DNA of 64,000 nucleotides from the NCBI GenBank assembly GCA_900489925.1, contig UEHQ01000002.1, positions 666,207 through 730,206 of the forward strand. The letters run 5' to 3'. Origin of the DNA: Hyphomicrobiales bacterium (GTDB lineage: Bacteria; Pseudomonadota; Alphaproteobacteria; Rhizobiales; Rhizobiaceae). Shown here in pieces: positions 17,775 through 28,840 of the stretch; the first letter of the stretch is position 1; every line of letters starts with the position of its first letter. Both the position numbers and the translations under genes were made by a program. The notes under the pieces are model-generated. The model made no database searches and was not told the DNA's origin. It was given only the letters and a program-made list of their open reading frames with translations.

Positions 17775-18800
17775 CTAGCGCTGCCAGCGGCGGCCGTCGG
17801 TTGAGACACCAAAGCTCTCCGGTTTGCGGGCATAGGAAGACAAGCCAGCCAGCGCCGCGAGAGGATGGGTGACGACATAGGTCGGGATGGTCGACAGCAA
17901 GGCGGAATGCGGCGCCTTGTCTTCGAAGGCGGCCCGGAACTCGGGCTTCATCAAGGCCGGCAAGATCTTCTGGGAGATGCCACCGGAGAGGAACACGCCG
18001 CCCCGCGCCATGAAAATCATGGCCATGTCGCCAGCGACACGGCCGAGATAGGTCGAAAACAGCGTGATCGTTTCGACGGCAACGTGATCGGTTCCAGCCA
18101 GCGCGTGTGACGTTATGTCCGCCGGATCGGTGTAGACAGGATCGATGCCATCGGCAGTGCAGATGGCTCGGTAGAGATTGATGATGCCGCGGCCGGAGAG
18201 GATCTGCTCGGCGGAGACACGACCCTCGATCGTCTCTACATGCGGAAATATCTGCAGATCGCGCTTCGTACGCGGCCCGAGATCAACGTGCCCACCCTCC
18301 CCGGGAACGGGAATCCAGGTGTTTCGCGCGTGAATGAGGCTGCCGACCCCCAGGCCGGTGCCGGGGCCAAGCACCACGCGGGAGGCCACCATCTCACCTG
18401 ACGCACTGCCGAGACGCTGCCGGTTCTCGTCCGAGAGATCGGCAATGGCCAAGGCCTGAGCCTCGAAATCGTTGACAACAAGAACGTCCTCGAAGCCGAG
18501 GCCCTCGATCATCGTCTTAGGGCGAACGATCCAGTCACAGTTCGTCAGGGGAATTTCGTCATCGCTGATCGGGCCCGCGACTGCCAGAATGGCCGAGCGC
18601 GGCTTGACAGCGCTCTTTTCGAGAATGGTCGCGCGGATAGCATCATCGATCGTTTCGAACTCGGCCGTGCGGACGTTCGGAAAATTGACCTGTTCCGCGC
18701 CAGCATCTGCAATGATGGCGAAGCGGGCGTTGGTCCCGCCGATATCGCCGATCAGGATCGGGAAAGGCATAGAAGCTTCGCTTTTGTCGAGCTGGTGCAT
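17775..18800 (-). CDS. glk: Glucokinase
   Basis: 341 residues. It phosphorylates glucose to glucose-6-phosphate with ATP. The phosphate-1 motif [12 protein letters not shown] is near residue 18, followed by LAVAGPI, the catalytic Asp in [18 protein letters not shown] and [10 protein letters not shown]. This is the bacterial Glk family without the ROK zinc motif. The start at 18800 gives an 11-residue polar extension before MPFPILIGD; the internal ATG at 18770 is an alternative. It lies 25 bp downstream of mgsA on the same strand, so the two probably form an operon. Confidence 0.94.
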   Translation of the reverse strand: MHQLDKSEASMPFPILIGDIGGTNARFAIIADAGAEQVNFPNVRTAEFETIDDAIRATILEKSAVKPRSAILAVAGPISDDEIPLTNCDWIVRPKTMIEGLGFEDVLVVNDFEAQALAIADLSDENRQRLGSASGEMVASRVVLGPGTGLGVGSLIHARNTWIPVPGEGGHVDLGPRTKRDLQIFPHVETIEGRVSAEQILSGRGIINLYRAICTADGIDPVYTDPADITSHALAGTDHVAVETITLFSTYLGRVAGDMAMIFMARGGVFLSGGISQKILPALMKPEFRAAFEDKAPHSALLSTIPTYVVTHPLAALAGLSSYARKPESFGVSTDGRRWQR

Positions 18801-18825
18801 GGCAGGTTCCGTTGATGCGCGCCGG

Positions 18826-19209
18826 TTAAGCGTGAAGATTTGCGATCAGCCTGTCGGCCGTCGCTTCGTTGAGTGCCATTGGAATATCATAGACGATCGC
18901 AAGTCGCATCAGCGCCTTGACGTCGACATCGTGAGGCATCGGGGTCAAAGGATCGACGAAGAAAATCAGCGCATCGACCTCACCGGTCGAGATCAAGGCG
19001 CCAATCTGCTGGTCGCCGCCGAGCGGGCCGCTCTTCAGTCGCGTCACGTCGAGTTCCGGTGCGGCGTCGAGAACGCGGCCACCGGTCGTTCCAGTGGCGA
19101 CGATTTTCCAGTTCGCCGCCAGCGTCTCGCGATTGCGGCGAGCGAACTCGGCCATGTCGTCCTTCTTCTGGTCATGCGCAATCAATGCGAGGCATTTGCC
19201 ACTGGCCAT
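18826..19209 (-). CDS. mgsA: Methylglyoxal synthase
   Basis: 127 residues. It converts dihydroxyacetone phosphate to methylglyoxal and phosphate, a glycolytic bypass used when triose phosphates accumulate. The N-terminal [12 protein letters not shown] binds phosphate together with TGTTGG. The active-site aspartate is Asp66 in [32 protein letters not shown] is the other conserved block. It is shorter than the E. coli enzyme (152 aa) but has all core motifs. Coupling to glk suggests joint control of glucose entry and overflow. Confidence 0.94.
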   Translation of the reverse strand: MASGKCLALIAHDQKKDDMAEFARRNRETLAANWKIVATGTTGGRVLDAAPELDVTRLKSGPLGGDQQIGALISTGEVDALIFFVDPLTPMPHDVDVKALMRLAIVYDIPMALNEATADRLIANLHA

Positions 19210-19265
19210 AAAAGGAGACCTCCATTCGAAAATTCAATCGATTTGAGCGCTTCTATACGAAGAGA

Positions 19266-19295
19266 CTTGGCTTTGAAAGAGTGCCCAAAGCCAAG
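19266..19295 (-). terminator. Hairpin terminator after mepA
   Basis: Perfect 10-bp stem CTTGGCTTTG / CAAAGCCAAG with a 10-base loop, 9 bp past the mepA stop, followed on the minus strand by TCTCTTCG. It would separate mepA from the mgsA-glk operon downstream. Confidence 0.65.
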
Positions 19296-19304
19296 ATTTC
19301 GACC

Positions 19305-20369
19305 TTACGGCTTGTCATCAGGGACGGGGCCGATCGCAGGCAACGCATCATCCGATGCGGCCGCGGGTTCGGCGGCGGGGGCAACGGTCAACGCTTCCGC
19401 AGCCGACGCCCCGCCGTAAGTTGCGGCCCGAACCGACGCGACTGATGGCGCGGCCAAAACGGCGGCGCAAGCGTTCGGCAGGTCCGAGACCATCACCTCG
19501 CGCGGCTTGACGGGTTTAGTGCCGGGCTTGGGCGGCTTCGGAGCGGCCCAGGGCTCCTTGGTGAACCACCACGCCAGCGATTTATCGCAACCGTCACCGG
19601 CGGCAACCGGCGCCTGGGCCTTGCATCCAGCGACGCCGGGCGGGCATTTCAAGCGGATATGGAAATGCGAGTCATGCCCGTATTCGGGGCGAAGCTTGCC
19701 GAGATTGGTGCGATCGCCAGTCCAGGTGTCACACATCTTCTTCTTGATGGCTGGATTGACGAAGATGCGCTCGACCTGCGGATAGCTCGCCGCGCGCATG
19801 AGCAGGCGGGCGCGTGAGTCACTCCAGACGTTCGGGTTGATCGTCAGGAAGGCGTCCTTCTGCAGCATGGTGGTGAATGGCAAGGCTTCACGTTCGTCGG
19901 CGCTCATCCGGTGCGACGGCATCGGCGTGAGCCAGATGTCGGCATCAAGACCAATCTGGTGGGAGGCGTGGCCATTGAACATTGGTCCGCCGCGCGGTTG
20001 GGAGATGTCGCCGACAAGGAGGCCCGGCCAGCCGTCATACTTCGCGGCGTCACGCGAAAGCTGCTCCAGCAAGGCGATGGTCGCGGGGTTGCCCCAGCGC
20101 CGGTTGCGCGAGAGGCGCATCGCCTGCCAGTTGGGCCCATCCGTCGGCAACGCCACGGCGCCGGCCATGCAGCCTTTGGCATAAAAGCCGTAGGGCTGCG
20201 CCGGACCTTGCGTCGGCAACGCAACACCGCCAAAGATGGCCTTGGCGCTGCCCGGGCTTGGCTGCTTCTGTTGGGCGGCGACATCGCCGGCGATCAGGCT
20301 TGCGCCTATCACGCCGGCGAGCGCCAATTTACCGATTGCGTGGAAAGTCTGGGCGATGCGGAAAGCCAT
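19305..20369 (-). CDS. mepA: Penicillin-insensitive murein endopeptidase
   Basis: 354 residues. LAS-type zinc metallopeptidase that cuts D-Ala-meso-DAP crosslinks in peptidoglycan. A signal peptide is present (KLALAGVIGASLIAGDVAAQ). Zinc-binding motifs are GHASHQIGLDADIW and the later YGHDSHFHIRLKCP. Cysteines in GCMAGAVALP, KMCDTW and CPPGVAGC fit the periplasmic disulfides of MepA. A proline-rich linker and a low-complexity Ala tail extend past residue 270. The start at 20369 has AGGA at good spacing; the upstream ATG at 20435 would bury the signal peptide. Confidence 0.92.
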   Translation of the reverse strand: MAFRIAQTFHAIGKLALAGVIGASLIAGDVAAQQKQPSPGSAKAIFGGVALPTQGPAQPYGFYAKGCMAGAVALPTDGPNWQAMRLSRNRRWGNPATIALLEQLSRDAAKYDGWPGLLVGDISQPRGGPMFNGHASHQIGLDADIWLTPMPSHRMSADEREALPFTTMLQKDAFLTINPNVWSDSRARLLMRAASYPQVERIFVNPAIKKKMCDTWTGDRTNLGKLRPEYGHDSHFHIRLKCPPGVAGCKAQAPVAAGDGCDKSLAWWFTKEPWAAPKPPKPGTKPVKPREVMVSDLPNACAAVLAAPSVASVRAATYGGASAAEALTVAPAAEPAAASDDALPAIGPVPDDKP

Positions 20370-20498
20370 GCCATGTCCTGAACTGCTGTCGACCGGGGTC
20401 GAGTGATTTGCCTTGGAATCTATCGTGAAAAGCAACTTTGGTGAATCGATGTTTTCAACGACGATCCCGCGCCGACAGAATCAGCCAGCAGCTAGGCT

Positions 20499-21071
20499 TC
20501 AGTTATTGGCCAGAATTTCAGCGGTCTTTCGGACGCGGGAAAGGCGCGGGAAGATCCGCTCGCAAGCAAAGGCGTGCATTTCTGCCGAGAAGGTCGTCGT
20601 CGCGTCTTCGACGGCCAAAACCGCATAGTTGTGCGCAAACGCATCGCGGATCGTGGCCTCGACACCGAAATTCGTGGCGATGCCGGTCAGAATGACCGTC
20701 TTTATGCCGCGACGGCGAAGCTGGAGATCAAGCTCGGTGCCATAGAACGCGCTCCACTGATGCTTGGTAATGCGAACATCGGGGGTTAGCGCCGCAATTT
20801 CCGGTGGCTCGCGAAGGGCTTCAGGCGGCAGGCCACCTTGCGGGAAGGCGGTCGGCTCGTCGGTCGGCTGGTTGACAGCATCCGCATAGTCCGTTGAGAA
20901 TCCGATCGTGACGAAGATGGTCGTTCCGCCGGCAGCCTTGAGGGTCTTGGCGATCTCGGCTGTGTTGTCGATGACTTGCTGAGAGGAATGGGGCGCAACG
21001 GGTCTGGTGATGATAAAGCCCTGCAGATCGATCGAGATCAGGGCTGTTGTCTTGGGATCATAAAGGGACAT
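20499..21071 (-). CDS. Isochorismatase-family hydrolase
   Basis: 190 residues with the isochorismatase fold: Asp15 in LISIDLQGF, the lysine in RITKHQWSAF and the segment TGIATNFGVEATIRDA. The usual nucleophilic cysteine of this last segment (TNxCVE) is replaced by glycine, as in YecD-type members, so cysteine hydrolase activity is not expected and the function is uncertain. The start at 21071 (MSLYDP) has GGAG just upstream. It is divergent from a TetR regulator whose presumed operators lie between the two genes. Confidence 0.83.
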   Translation of the reverse strand: MSLYDPKTTALISIDLQGFIITRPVAPHSSQQVIDNTAEIAKTLKAAGGTTIFVTIGFSTDYADAVNQPTDEPTAFPQGGLPPEALREPPEIAALTPDVRITKHQWSAFYGTELDLQLRRRGIKTVILTGIATNFGVEATIRDAFAHNYAVLAVEDATTTFSAEMHAFACERIFPRLSRVRKTAEILANN

Positions 21072-21091
21072 GAAAGGCTCCGAGATAAACA

Positions 21092-21131
21092 TGAGGATAT
21101 CCTCACAATTGGAAATATGAGGATGCCCTCA
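21092..21131. promoter_or_regulatory. Paired palindromic operators for the TetR regulator
   Basis: TGAGGATATCCTCA at 21092-21105 is a perfect 14-bp palindrome. TGAGGATGCCCTCA at 21118-21131 is the same sequence with one changed base. Centres are 26 bp apart, and the second site covers the TetR start codons. Position between divergent genes makes them likely binding sites of the TetR protein, repressing both genes. Confidence 0.65.
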
Positions 21132-21737
21132 CAAAAATCAAGCGCTGACACTGCAAATCGTTCGCCCAAACAACAGCGCGGCCGCGAACGCGTGGCCATC
21201 CTGACGGAAGCCGCGGCCAAGGTCTTCGTCGAAAGAGGCTATGAAGCAGCAACGATGACGGAGATCGCCGCGGAGGCCAAGTCATCGATCGGCTCACTCT
21301 ATCAGTTCTTCCCGACCAAGGCGCTGCTGGCCGAAGCACTCCATATCGAACGGCTGCGCCAGCTCAACACGATGCTCGTCACCCTGCAGCACGATGTGGC
21401 CGGCAAGCGTGCTGCCGAGATCGGCGAAGAGATTTTCGCGCGGCTCGGCAATTTCCTTGGCGAGTATCCGGAGTTCCCGGTGCTTGCAGCGCGCCGGGAT
21501 ATCCCCAAGGACCGCAAGGCCAAGTCGCGCGCCGAGCTCCGCGCCAATATTGCCGCGCTCCTCAGGACTGCGGTGCCGTCGATCGAACAGGACGTGGATC
21601 TCCTGGCCTCCCTTGTGCTTGAACTTCTGCGGATCATCGTCACGGCGGCGTATGACCCCGATATCGCGGGCGACCCGCGCATGGTGACCGAGCTTCGTGG
21701 AATGCTGCGCAAGAGGCTGGATGAAGCCACCCCTTGA
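21117..21737 (+). CDS. TetR/AcrR-family transcriptional regulator
   Basis: 206 residues from the ATG at 21117; 21123 is the other option, and neither has a strong ribosome site. N-terminal helix-turn-helix: ILTEAAAKVFVERGYEAATM, then IAAEAKSSIGSLYQFFPTKA, classic TetR. The C-terminal ligand domain is all-helical and not assigned. It is divergent from the isochorismatase-like gene with two near-identical palindromes between them, so local autoregulation is likely. The yejA gene follows on the same strand after 121 bp but has its own leader. Confidence 0.88.
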   Translation: MRMPSQKSSADTANRSPKQQRGRERVAILTEAAAKVFVERGYEAATMTEIAAEAKSSIGSLYQFFPTKALLAEALHIERLRQLNTMLVTLQHDVAGKRAAEIGEEIFARLGNFLGEYPEFPVLAARRDIPKDRKAKSRAELRANIAALLRTAVPSIEQDVDLLASLVLELLRIIVTAAYDPDIAGDPRMVTELRGMLRKRLDEATP

Positions 21738-21802
21738 GCCACGATCGCGGCTGTCCCTCGGTCACGATTTCGCGAACGGGATAAAAACCTGAGCCTCACC
21801 TG

Positions 21803-21836
21803 TTTTTCGCCAGCTTTTCGCCTATTCTCGGCGAAA
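21803..21836 (+). promoter_or_regulatory. Repeat and inverted repeat in the yejA leader
   Basis: TTTTTCGCCAGC at 21803-21814 is followed by TTTTCGCC (21815-21822), which is inverted as GGCGAAA (21830-21836) with a 7-base loop. It can form a hairpin 22 bp before the yejA start. A control element for translation or an operator is possible; nothing further can be said. Confidence 0.3.
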
Positions 21837-21858
21837 GCAAAACAATTGGGGCTGGCGA

Positions 21859-23694
21859 ATGGTGCGTGCGTTGTCGAAACTTGGTTTGGTCTTTTCTCTT
21901 TTCGGCGCGATCGCCCTGCCTCTGCAAGCAGCGGCCCAGGAGCAGGATTTCCGCATTGGCAGCTCTGTCATCAGTGAACTGAAGTACAAGCCGGGCTTCA
22001 CGCATTTCGACTACGTCAATCCCGATGCGCCCAAGGGCGGCAATCTCAACCTGTCGACGACAGGCACCTTCGACACGTTCAACCCGCTGCTCAGCAAGGG
22101 CGAAACCGTGACGGGGTTGACGCTCGTCTTCGAAACCCTGATGAAATCCGCCGACGACGAGCTTCTCGCCTCCTACGGATTGCTGGCGGAAGGCCTCTCC
22201 TACCCCGACGATATCTCGAGCGCGACCTTCCGGCTGCGCAAGGAAGCCACGTGGGCCGACGGGAGCCCGGTGACGCCGGAGGACGTTGTATTCAGCTTCG
22301 AGAAATCGAAAGAGCTCAATCCGCTGCTGTCCAACTATTACGGGCACGTGGTCAAAGCCGAGAAAACAGGCGAGCGGGACGTGACGTTCACGTTCGATGA
22401 AAAGGGCAACAAGGAGCTGCCGAATATTCTCGGCCAGCTGCAGGTCGTGCCGAAGGCATGGTGGGAAGCCAACGGGCCCGACGGCAAGCCGCGCGACATC
22501 ACCAAGACGACGCTGGAACCGGTGATGGGGTCGGGGCCCTACAAGATCGGCGCTTTCTCCGCAGGCTCCAAGATCAGCTACGAGTTGCGTGACGACTATT
22601 GGGGCAAGGACGTCAACGTCAATGTCGGTCAGAACAACTTCAAGACTATCGCCTACACCTATTTCGGCGACCGAGACGTCGAGTTCGAGGGCTTCCGCGC
22701 GGGCAACGTCGATTTCTGGCAGGAAAACCAGGCGAGCCGCTGGGCCACCGGCTACAACTTCCCGGCCGTCAAGGACGGTCGCATCAAACGCGAGGAATTG
22801 CCGAACTCGCTGCGGGCGACCGGCATCATGCAGGCGATGGTGCCGAACATGCGCCGCGAGATCTTCAAGGACGAGCGGGTACGCGAAGCGCTGAACTATG
22901 CCTTCGACTTCGAGGAAATGAACCGCACGGTGTTCTTCGGCGCCTACAAGCGGGTCGACAGCTTCTTCTTCGGCACGGAACTCGCTTCCTCGGGTCTGCC
23001 CGAGGGACGAGAGCTCGAGATCCTGCAGGGCCTGAAGGACAAGGTGCCGCCGGAAATCTTCACCACGCCTTACAGCAACCCGGTCGGCGGCGATCCGCAG
23101 AAGAGCCGCGACAACCTGCGCAAGGCGATCGCGTTGCTCAAGGAGGCGGGATACTCGATCCAGGGCAACAAGATGGTCAACACGAAGACGGGCAAGCCCT
23201 TGTCCTTCGAGGTGCTCCTGAGCAGTCCGACCCTGGAACGCGTGGCTGTTCCCTACACCCAGGCGCTGCGCAAGATCGGCATCGACGCGCGCGTGCGCAC
23301 CGTCGATCCCTCGCAATACACCAACCGCGTCCGCAGCTTCGACTACGACATGATCTGGAATGTCTGGGCCGAGACGATGAACCCCGGCAACGAGCAGGCT
23401 GATTACTGGGGCTCCGCCTCGGCCAATCAGCAGGGTTCGCGCAACTATGCCGGTATCGCCGATCCCGCCGTCGATGCCCTGATCAAGATGATCATCTTCG
23501 CGCCGAGCCGCGAGGACCAGATCGCGGCGATCAAGGCGATGGATCGCGTGATGCTGGCAAGGCACTATGTCGTGCCGCTCTATTATCGCTCCGACATCCC
23601 GATCGCCTATTGGGACAAGTTCGACAGGCCCGCCGAACTCCCGACCTACTCGACCGGTTTCCCCGACGTCTGGTGGTCCAAGACGGCAAAATGA
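21859..23694 (+). CDS. yejA: Peptide ABC transporter, substrate-binding protein YejA
   Basis: 611 residues, with an N-terminal signal peptide (LGLVFSLFGAIALPLQAAAQ) and a family 5 solute-binding fold: FTHFDYVNPDAPKGGNL, then WADGSPVTPEDVVFSFE and ALNYAFDFEEMNRTVFFG. HFDYVNPDAPKGG is typical of YejA. It delivers oligopeptides in the periplasm to YejBEF. YejABEF takes up microcin C in E. coli and has been linked to tolerance of host NCR peptides in Sinorhizobium. yejB follows after 159 bp without another gene between. Confidence 0.92.
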   Translation: MVRALSKLGLVFSLFGAIALPLQAAAQEQDFRIGSSVISELKYKPGFTHFDYVNPDAPKGGNLNLSTTGTFDTFNPLLSKGETVTGLTLVFETLMKSADDELLASYGLLAEGLSYPDDISSATFRLRKEATWADGSPVTPEDVVFSFEKSKELNPLLSNYYGHVVKAEKTGERDVTFTFDEKGNKELPNILGQLQVVPKAWWEANGPDGKPRDITKTTLEPVMGSGPYKIGAFSAGSKISYELRDDYWGKDVNVNVGQNNFKTIAYTYFGDRDVEFEGFRAGNVDFWQENQASRWATGYNFPAVKDGRIKREELPNSLRATGIMQAMVPNMRREIFKDERVREALNYAFDFEEMNRTVFFGAYKRVDSFFFGTELASSGLPEGRELEILQGLKDKVPPEIFTTPYSNPVGGDPQKSRDNLRKAIALLKEAGYSIQGNKMVNTKTGKPLSFEVLLSSPTLERVAVPYTQALRKIGIDARVRTVDPSQYTNRVRSFDYDMIWNVWAETMNPGNEQADYWGSASANQQGSRNYAGIADPAVDALIKMIIFAPSREDQIAAIKAMDRVMLARHYVVPLYYRSDIPIAYWDKFDRPAELPTYSTGFPDVWWSKTAK

Positions 23695-23853
23695 GCGGGC
23701 TTGCATTGGCCGAATGGCTGGGCTCCAAATGAGCGATCCGAATCACTTCGGGGCGAGATTGCAGAGCCGGGCGAACCGGCAAAGGAAGGCTGGCGGATTG
23801 AGCGGCGATAGACTGGATGCACGACACATGAACTCCCTGGAGGCCGCTCGCTG

Positions 23854-24948
23854 ATGGGAGCCTATATTCTTCGCCGCCTGCTTTTGATGATCCCGACCAT
23901 TATTGGCATCATGGCCATTTCCTTCACGGTCATCCAGTTCGCTCCGGGTGGCCCGGTCGAACAGGTGATCGCGCAGCTGACAGGCGATGCGCAAGGCGCG
24001 GACGCCAGGCTTTCCGGCGGTGGCGGCGACCTGATGGGCGGTGGCGGGCTTGACGAAGGCGGCTCGAAATATCGTGGCGCCCAAGGGCTCGATCCGGAGC
24101 TGATCAAGAAGCTTGAGAAGCAGTTCGGCTTCGACAAGCCGCCACTGACGCGCTTCGGCGAGATGATGTGGAACTATATCCGCTTCGATTTCGGCGAAAG
24201 CTTCTTCCGCAACACCACGGTGCTTGCCCTGATCAAGGACAAGTTGCCGGTATCGGCGTCGCTCGGCGTCTGGATCATGATCTTCTCTTACGGGATCTCG
24301 ATCCCGCTCGGCATCCGCAAGGCTGTGAAGGACGGCTCGACCTTCGATGTCTGGACCTCGGGCATCATCATTATCGGCTACGCCGTTCCGAGCTTCCTGT
24401 TCGGCATCCTCCTGATCGTGCTCTTTGCCGGCGGATCGTTCTATGACTGGTTCCCGCTGCGCGGTCTCGTCTCCGACAATTTCGACCAGCTCGCCTGGTG
24501 GCAGAAGCCGCTCGACTATTTCTGGCACCTGGCACTGCCGCTGGTCTCGCTGTCATTGGCCGCCTTCGCGACAACGACGCTGCTGACCAAGAACTCCTTC
24601 ATCGAGGAGATCAAGAAGCAGTACGTCGTGACGGCGCGGGCGAAGGGGCTGAACGAGCGGCAGGTACTTTATCGCCATGTCTTCCGCAACGCCATGCTGA
24701 TCATCATTGCCGGCTTTCCCGGCGCCTTTATCTCCGCCTTCTTCACCGGTTCGCTGCTGATCGAGAACATCTTCTCGCTCGACGGTCTGGGGCGACTTGG
24801 CTACCTCTCGGTCGTCAACCGCGACTACCCGATCGTGTTTGCGACACTCTACATCTTCTCGCTGCTCGGACTGTTCGTCAGCCTGATCTCCGACCTGATC
24901 TACACATGGATCGATCCGCGCATCGACTTCGAGCGGAGAGACGTGTGA
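23854..24948 (+). CDS. yejB: Peptide ABC transporter permease YejB
   Basis: 364 residues, an oligopeptide-type inner-membrane permease starting [20 protein letters not shown]. It has a periplasmic loop rich in Gly ([12 protein letters not shown], about residues 54-65) and the ATPase-contact motif around [19 protein letters not shown]. The long loop between helix 1 and the core is characteristic of YejB. GGAGG lies 9 bases upstream of the start. The stop and the yejE start share one base (TGATG). Confidence 0.93.
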   Translation: MGAYILRRLLLMIPTIIGIMAISFTVIQFAPGGPVEQVIAQLTGDAQGADARLSGGGGDLMGGGGLDEGGSKYRGAQGLDPELIKKLEKQFGFDKPPLTRFGEMMWNYIRFDFGESFFRNTTVLALIKDKLPVSASLGVWIMIFSYGISIPLGIRKAVKDGSTFDVWTSGIIIIGYAVPSFLFGILLIVLFAGGSFYDWFPLRGLVSDNFDQLAWWQKPLDYFWHLALPLVSLSLAAFATTTLLTKNSFIEEIKKQYVVTARAKGLNERQVLYRHVFRNAMLIIIAGFPGAFISAFFTGSLLIENIFSLDGLGRLGYLSVVNRDYPIVFATLYIFSLLGLFVSLISDLIYTWIDPRIDFERRDV

Positions 24949-26092
24949 TGGACACCGCCGCAAACCCGACGACCGCAACGCCGGTCAAGCCGCCGCGCAA
25001 GGGGCTGCTGTCGCCCACCAACGTGCGCCGCTGGAAGAACTTCAAGGCGAACCGCCGCGGCTACTGGTCGCTCTGGCTGTTCCTTGTCCTCTTCGTGCTC
25101 ACCCTTTTCGCCGAGTTCATTGCCAACGACCGGCCGATCATTGCCTCCTATAAGGGCGAGATCCTGTTTCCGGTGCTGGTCAACTATCCCGAGGAGAAGT
25201 TCGGCGGCTTCCTGGCCGAGACCGACTATCGCTCCGACGTGATATCGGACGAGATCAACGCCAACGGCTGGATGATCTGGCCGCCGATCCGCTACTCCTA
25301 CCGCTCGGTCAACTCCAACATCCCGCACTCGGCGCCGACCGCACCTTTCTGGATGATGAGCAAGGAAGAGCGCTGCTCCGGCTATCCGCAAGGTGTCAAC
25401 GATCCCGGCTGCAGCCTTAGCAATCTCAACTGGCTCGGCACGGACGACCAGGCACGCGACGTGCTTGCTCGCGTGATCTACGGCTTCCGCATTTCGGTGT
25501 TGTTCGGGCTAGTCCTGACGATCTGCTCGGCGGTCGTCGGCGTCACGGCTGGTGCGATCCAGGGCTATTTCGGCGGCTGGACAGACCTGCTGCTGCAGCG
25601 CTTCATCGAGATCTGGTCGTCGATGCCAGTGCTGTACATCCTCTTGATCATCGCCGCGATCCTGCCGCCCGGCTTCTTCGTGCTACTCGGGATCATGCTG
25701 CTCTTCTCGTGGGTCGGCTTCGTCGGCGTCGTGCGTGCCGAATTCCTGCGGGCGCGTAATTTCGAGTATGTCAGGGCGGCGAGAGCGCTGGGCGTCGGCA
25801 ACCGCACGATCATGTGGCGGCACCTGCTTCCCAACGCGATGGTGGCGACACTGACCTTCCTGCCTTTCATCCTTTCGGGCTCGATCACCACGCTGACCTC
25901 GCTCGATTTCCTCGGCTTCGGCATGCCACCCGGCTCGCCGTCGCTGGGTGAGATGATCGCCCAGGGCAAGGCCAACCTGCAGGCGCCGTGGCTGGGCCTC
26001 ACAGCCTTTTTCACCATGTCGATCATGCTGTCCTTGCTGATCTTCATCGGCGAAGCCGTGCGTGATGCCTTCGACCCAAGGAAGACGTTTCA

Positions 26093-26096
<4 letters not shown>
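24948..26096 (+). CDS. yejE: Peptide ABC transporter permease YejE
   Basis: 382 residues. Cytoplasmic N-terminus (about 40 residues), first helix YWSLWLFLVLFVLTLFAEF, a long periplasmic segment up to about residue 170, then a DppC-type core with the EAA-like loop RAARALGVGNRTIMWRHLLP and FLGFGMPPGSPSLGEM. It pairs with YejB to form the membrane channel. The ATG at 24948 overlaps the yejB stop and yejF begins inside its own stop (ATGA at 26093), so all three are translationally coupled. An upstream extension of the frame to 24498 lies inside yejB and is not real. Confidence 0.94.
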
Positions 26097-27730
<1,634 letters not shown>

Positions 27731-27738
27731 AGAAGATC

Positions 27739-28698
27739 ATGTCCGCAAAACCTCCCGTTCTTGTCGACCTCAAGTTCAATGCCGACGGCGTCGCCCGCAT
27801 TCTGAAGACCGCGTTCGCGGATCGCGGCAGCATCAACATCGCAGACCCTGCGACGAAGGGGCGTGACCTGAGCGGGCTGGACTACGCGCTGCTCTGGAAG
27901 CCGGACGCCGATCTCTTCGAGCGCGCACCCAATCTCAAGGTCATCTTCTCGGGCGGGGCCGGCGTCGACAGCTTCATGAATCTGCCGGGTCTTCCCGATG
28001 TGCCGATCGTCCGTTTCGTCGACCGCAGCCTGACGACGCGCATGAGCGAGTGGGTCGTCATGCAATGCCTGATGCACCTGCGGCAGCAGCACCAGCACGA
28101 CAAGGACCAGCGCGCCCGTATCTGGGGCAAGCTTGTCCCTCCGGAAGCTGCCGAAATTACCGTCGGTATCATGGGACTGGGCGTGCTTGGTCAGGATGCC
28201 CTGCATAAGCTGAAGATGATGGGATTCAACGTCATCGGCTGGTCGCGCACCGCCAAGCAGATCGACGGCGTCGAGACGTTCGACGCCGCGGGGCTCGATG
28301 CCTTCCTGGCAAAGACGGATTTCCTCGTCGGCCTCCTGCCCCTGACGCCGGATACGACTGCGTTCTACAATTCCCAACTGTTTGCCAAGCTTCGCCAAGG
28401 CGGCGCGCTCGGCAAGCCGGTCTTCATCAATGCCGGGCGCGGGAAAAGCCAGGTGCAGGCCGACATCGTTTCTGCGATCGAGACCGGCATCCTCGGCGGC
28501 GCATCGCTTGATGTATTCGAGGTGGAGCCGCTTCCCTCGGACCACCCGCTCTGGACCTGCGAGAATGTTTTCATCACACCACACGACGCGGCAGTCTCAG
28601 AAGAAACCGCGCTTTTCCGTCACGTCGAAACGCAGATTTCGCGTTTTGAACGCGGAGAACCGCTGCAATTCGTCGTGGACCGCGAGGCAGGCTACTAA
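27739..28698 (+). CDS. ghrA: Glyoxylate/hydroxypyruvate reductase A-like dehydrogenase
   Basis: 319 residues, D-isomer-specific 2-hydroxyacid dehydrogenase of the GhrA type. It has a Rossmann motif VGIMGLGVLGQDAL near residue 140 and catalytic Arg in NAGRGKSQVQ, Glu in DVFEVEPLPSDHPLW and His in ITPHDAAVSEE. It would reduce glyoxylate or hydroxypyruvate with NADPH. It lies 8 bp after yejF on the same strand, though a metabolic link to peptide import is not evident. The nearby TIM-barrel isomerase at 33.6-34.4 kb acts in a related part of C2/C3 metabolism. Confidence 0.85.
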   Translation: MSAKPPVLVDLKFNADGVARILKTAFADRGSINIADPATKGRDLSGLDYALLWKPDADLFERAPNLKVIFSGGAGVDSFMNLPGLPDVPIVRFVDRSLTTRMSEWVVMQCLMHLRQQHQHDKDQRARIWGKLVPPEAAEITVGIMGLGVLGQDALHKLKMMGFNVIGWSRTAKQIDGVETFDAAGLDAFLAKTDFLVGLLPLTPDTTAFYNSQLFAKLRQGGALGKPVFINAGRGKSQVQADIVSAIETGILGGASLDVFEVEPLPSDHPLWTCENVFITPHDAAVSEETALFRHVETQISRFERGEPLQFVVDREAGY

Positions 28699-28780
28699 AC
28701 AGCCCCTGCCCCGCCTTTCGGGTAGCGGTTGATTTGCACTAGACATTATCAACCGTTTTTTCGATAAGAAGGCAAACGAG

Positions 28781-28827
28781 CCGGTTGCCGTTCGCCGGTT
28801 GCCGGCGCACCCCCAATCGGTTTGGGG
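28781..28827 (+). repeat. Direct repeat and hairpin in the pncB leader
   Basis: CCGGTTGCCG occurs twice, at 28781-28790 and 28795-28804 (14-bp period). A perfect stem CCCCAA-TCGGT-TTGGGG follows at 28811-28827, ending 13 bp before the pncB start and close to its ribosome site. This could be a regulator site or a translation control hairpin; no known NAD regulator motif is claimed. Confidence 0.35.
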
Positions 28828-28840
28828 ATGGGTGGAGTTC

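Noticed and set aside
21796..23706. A 636-codon open frame on the minus strand
   Set aside because: Antisense to yejA, whose signal peptide and solute-binding motifs are clear. The minus-strand translation has shadow-type composition.
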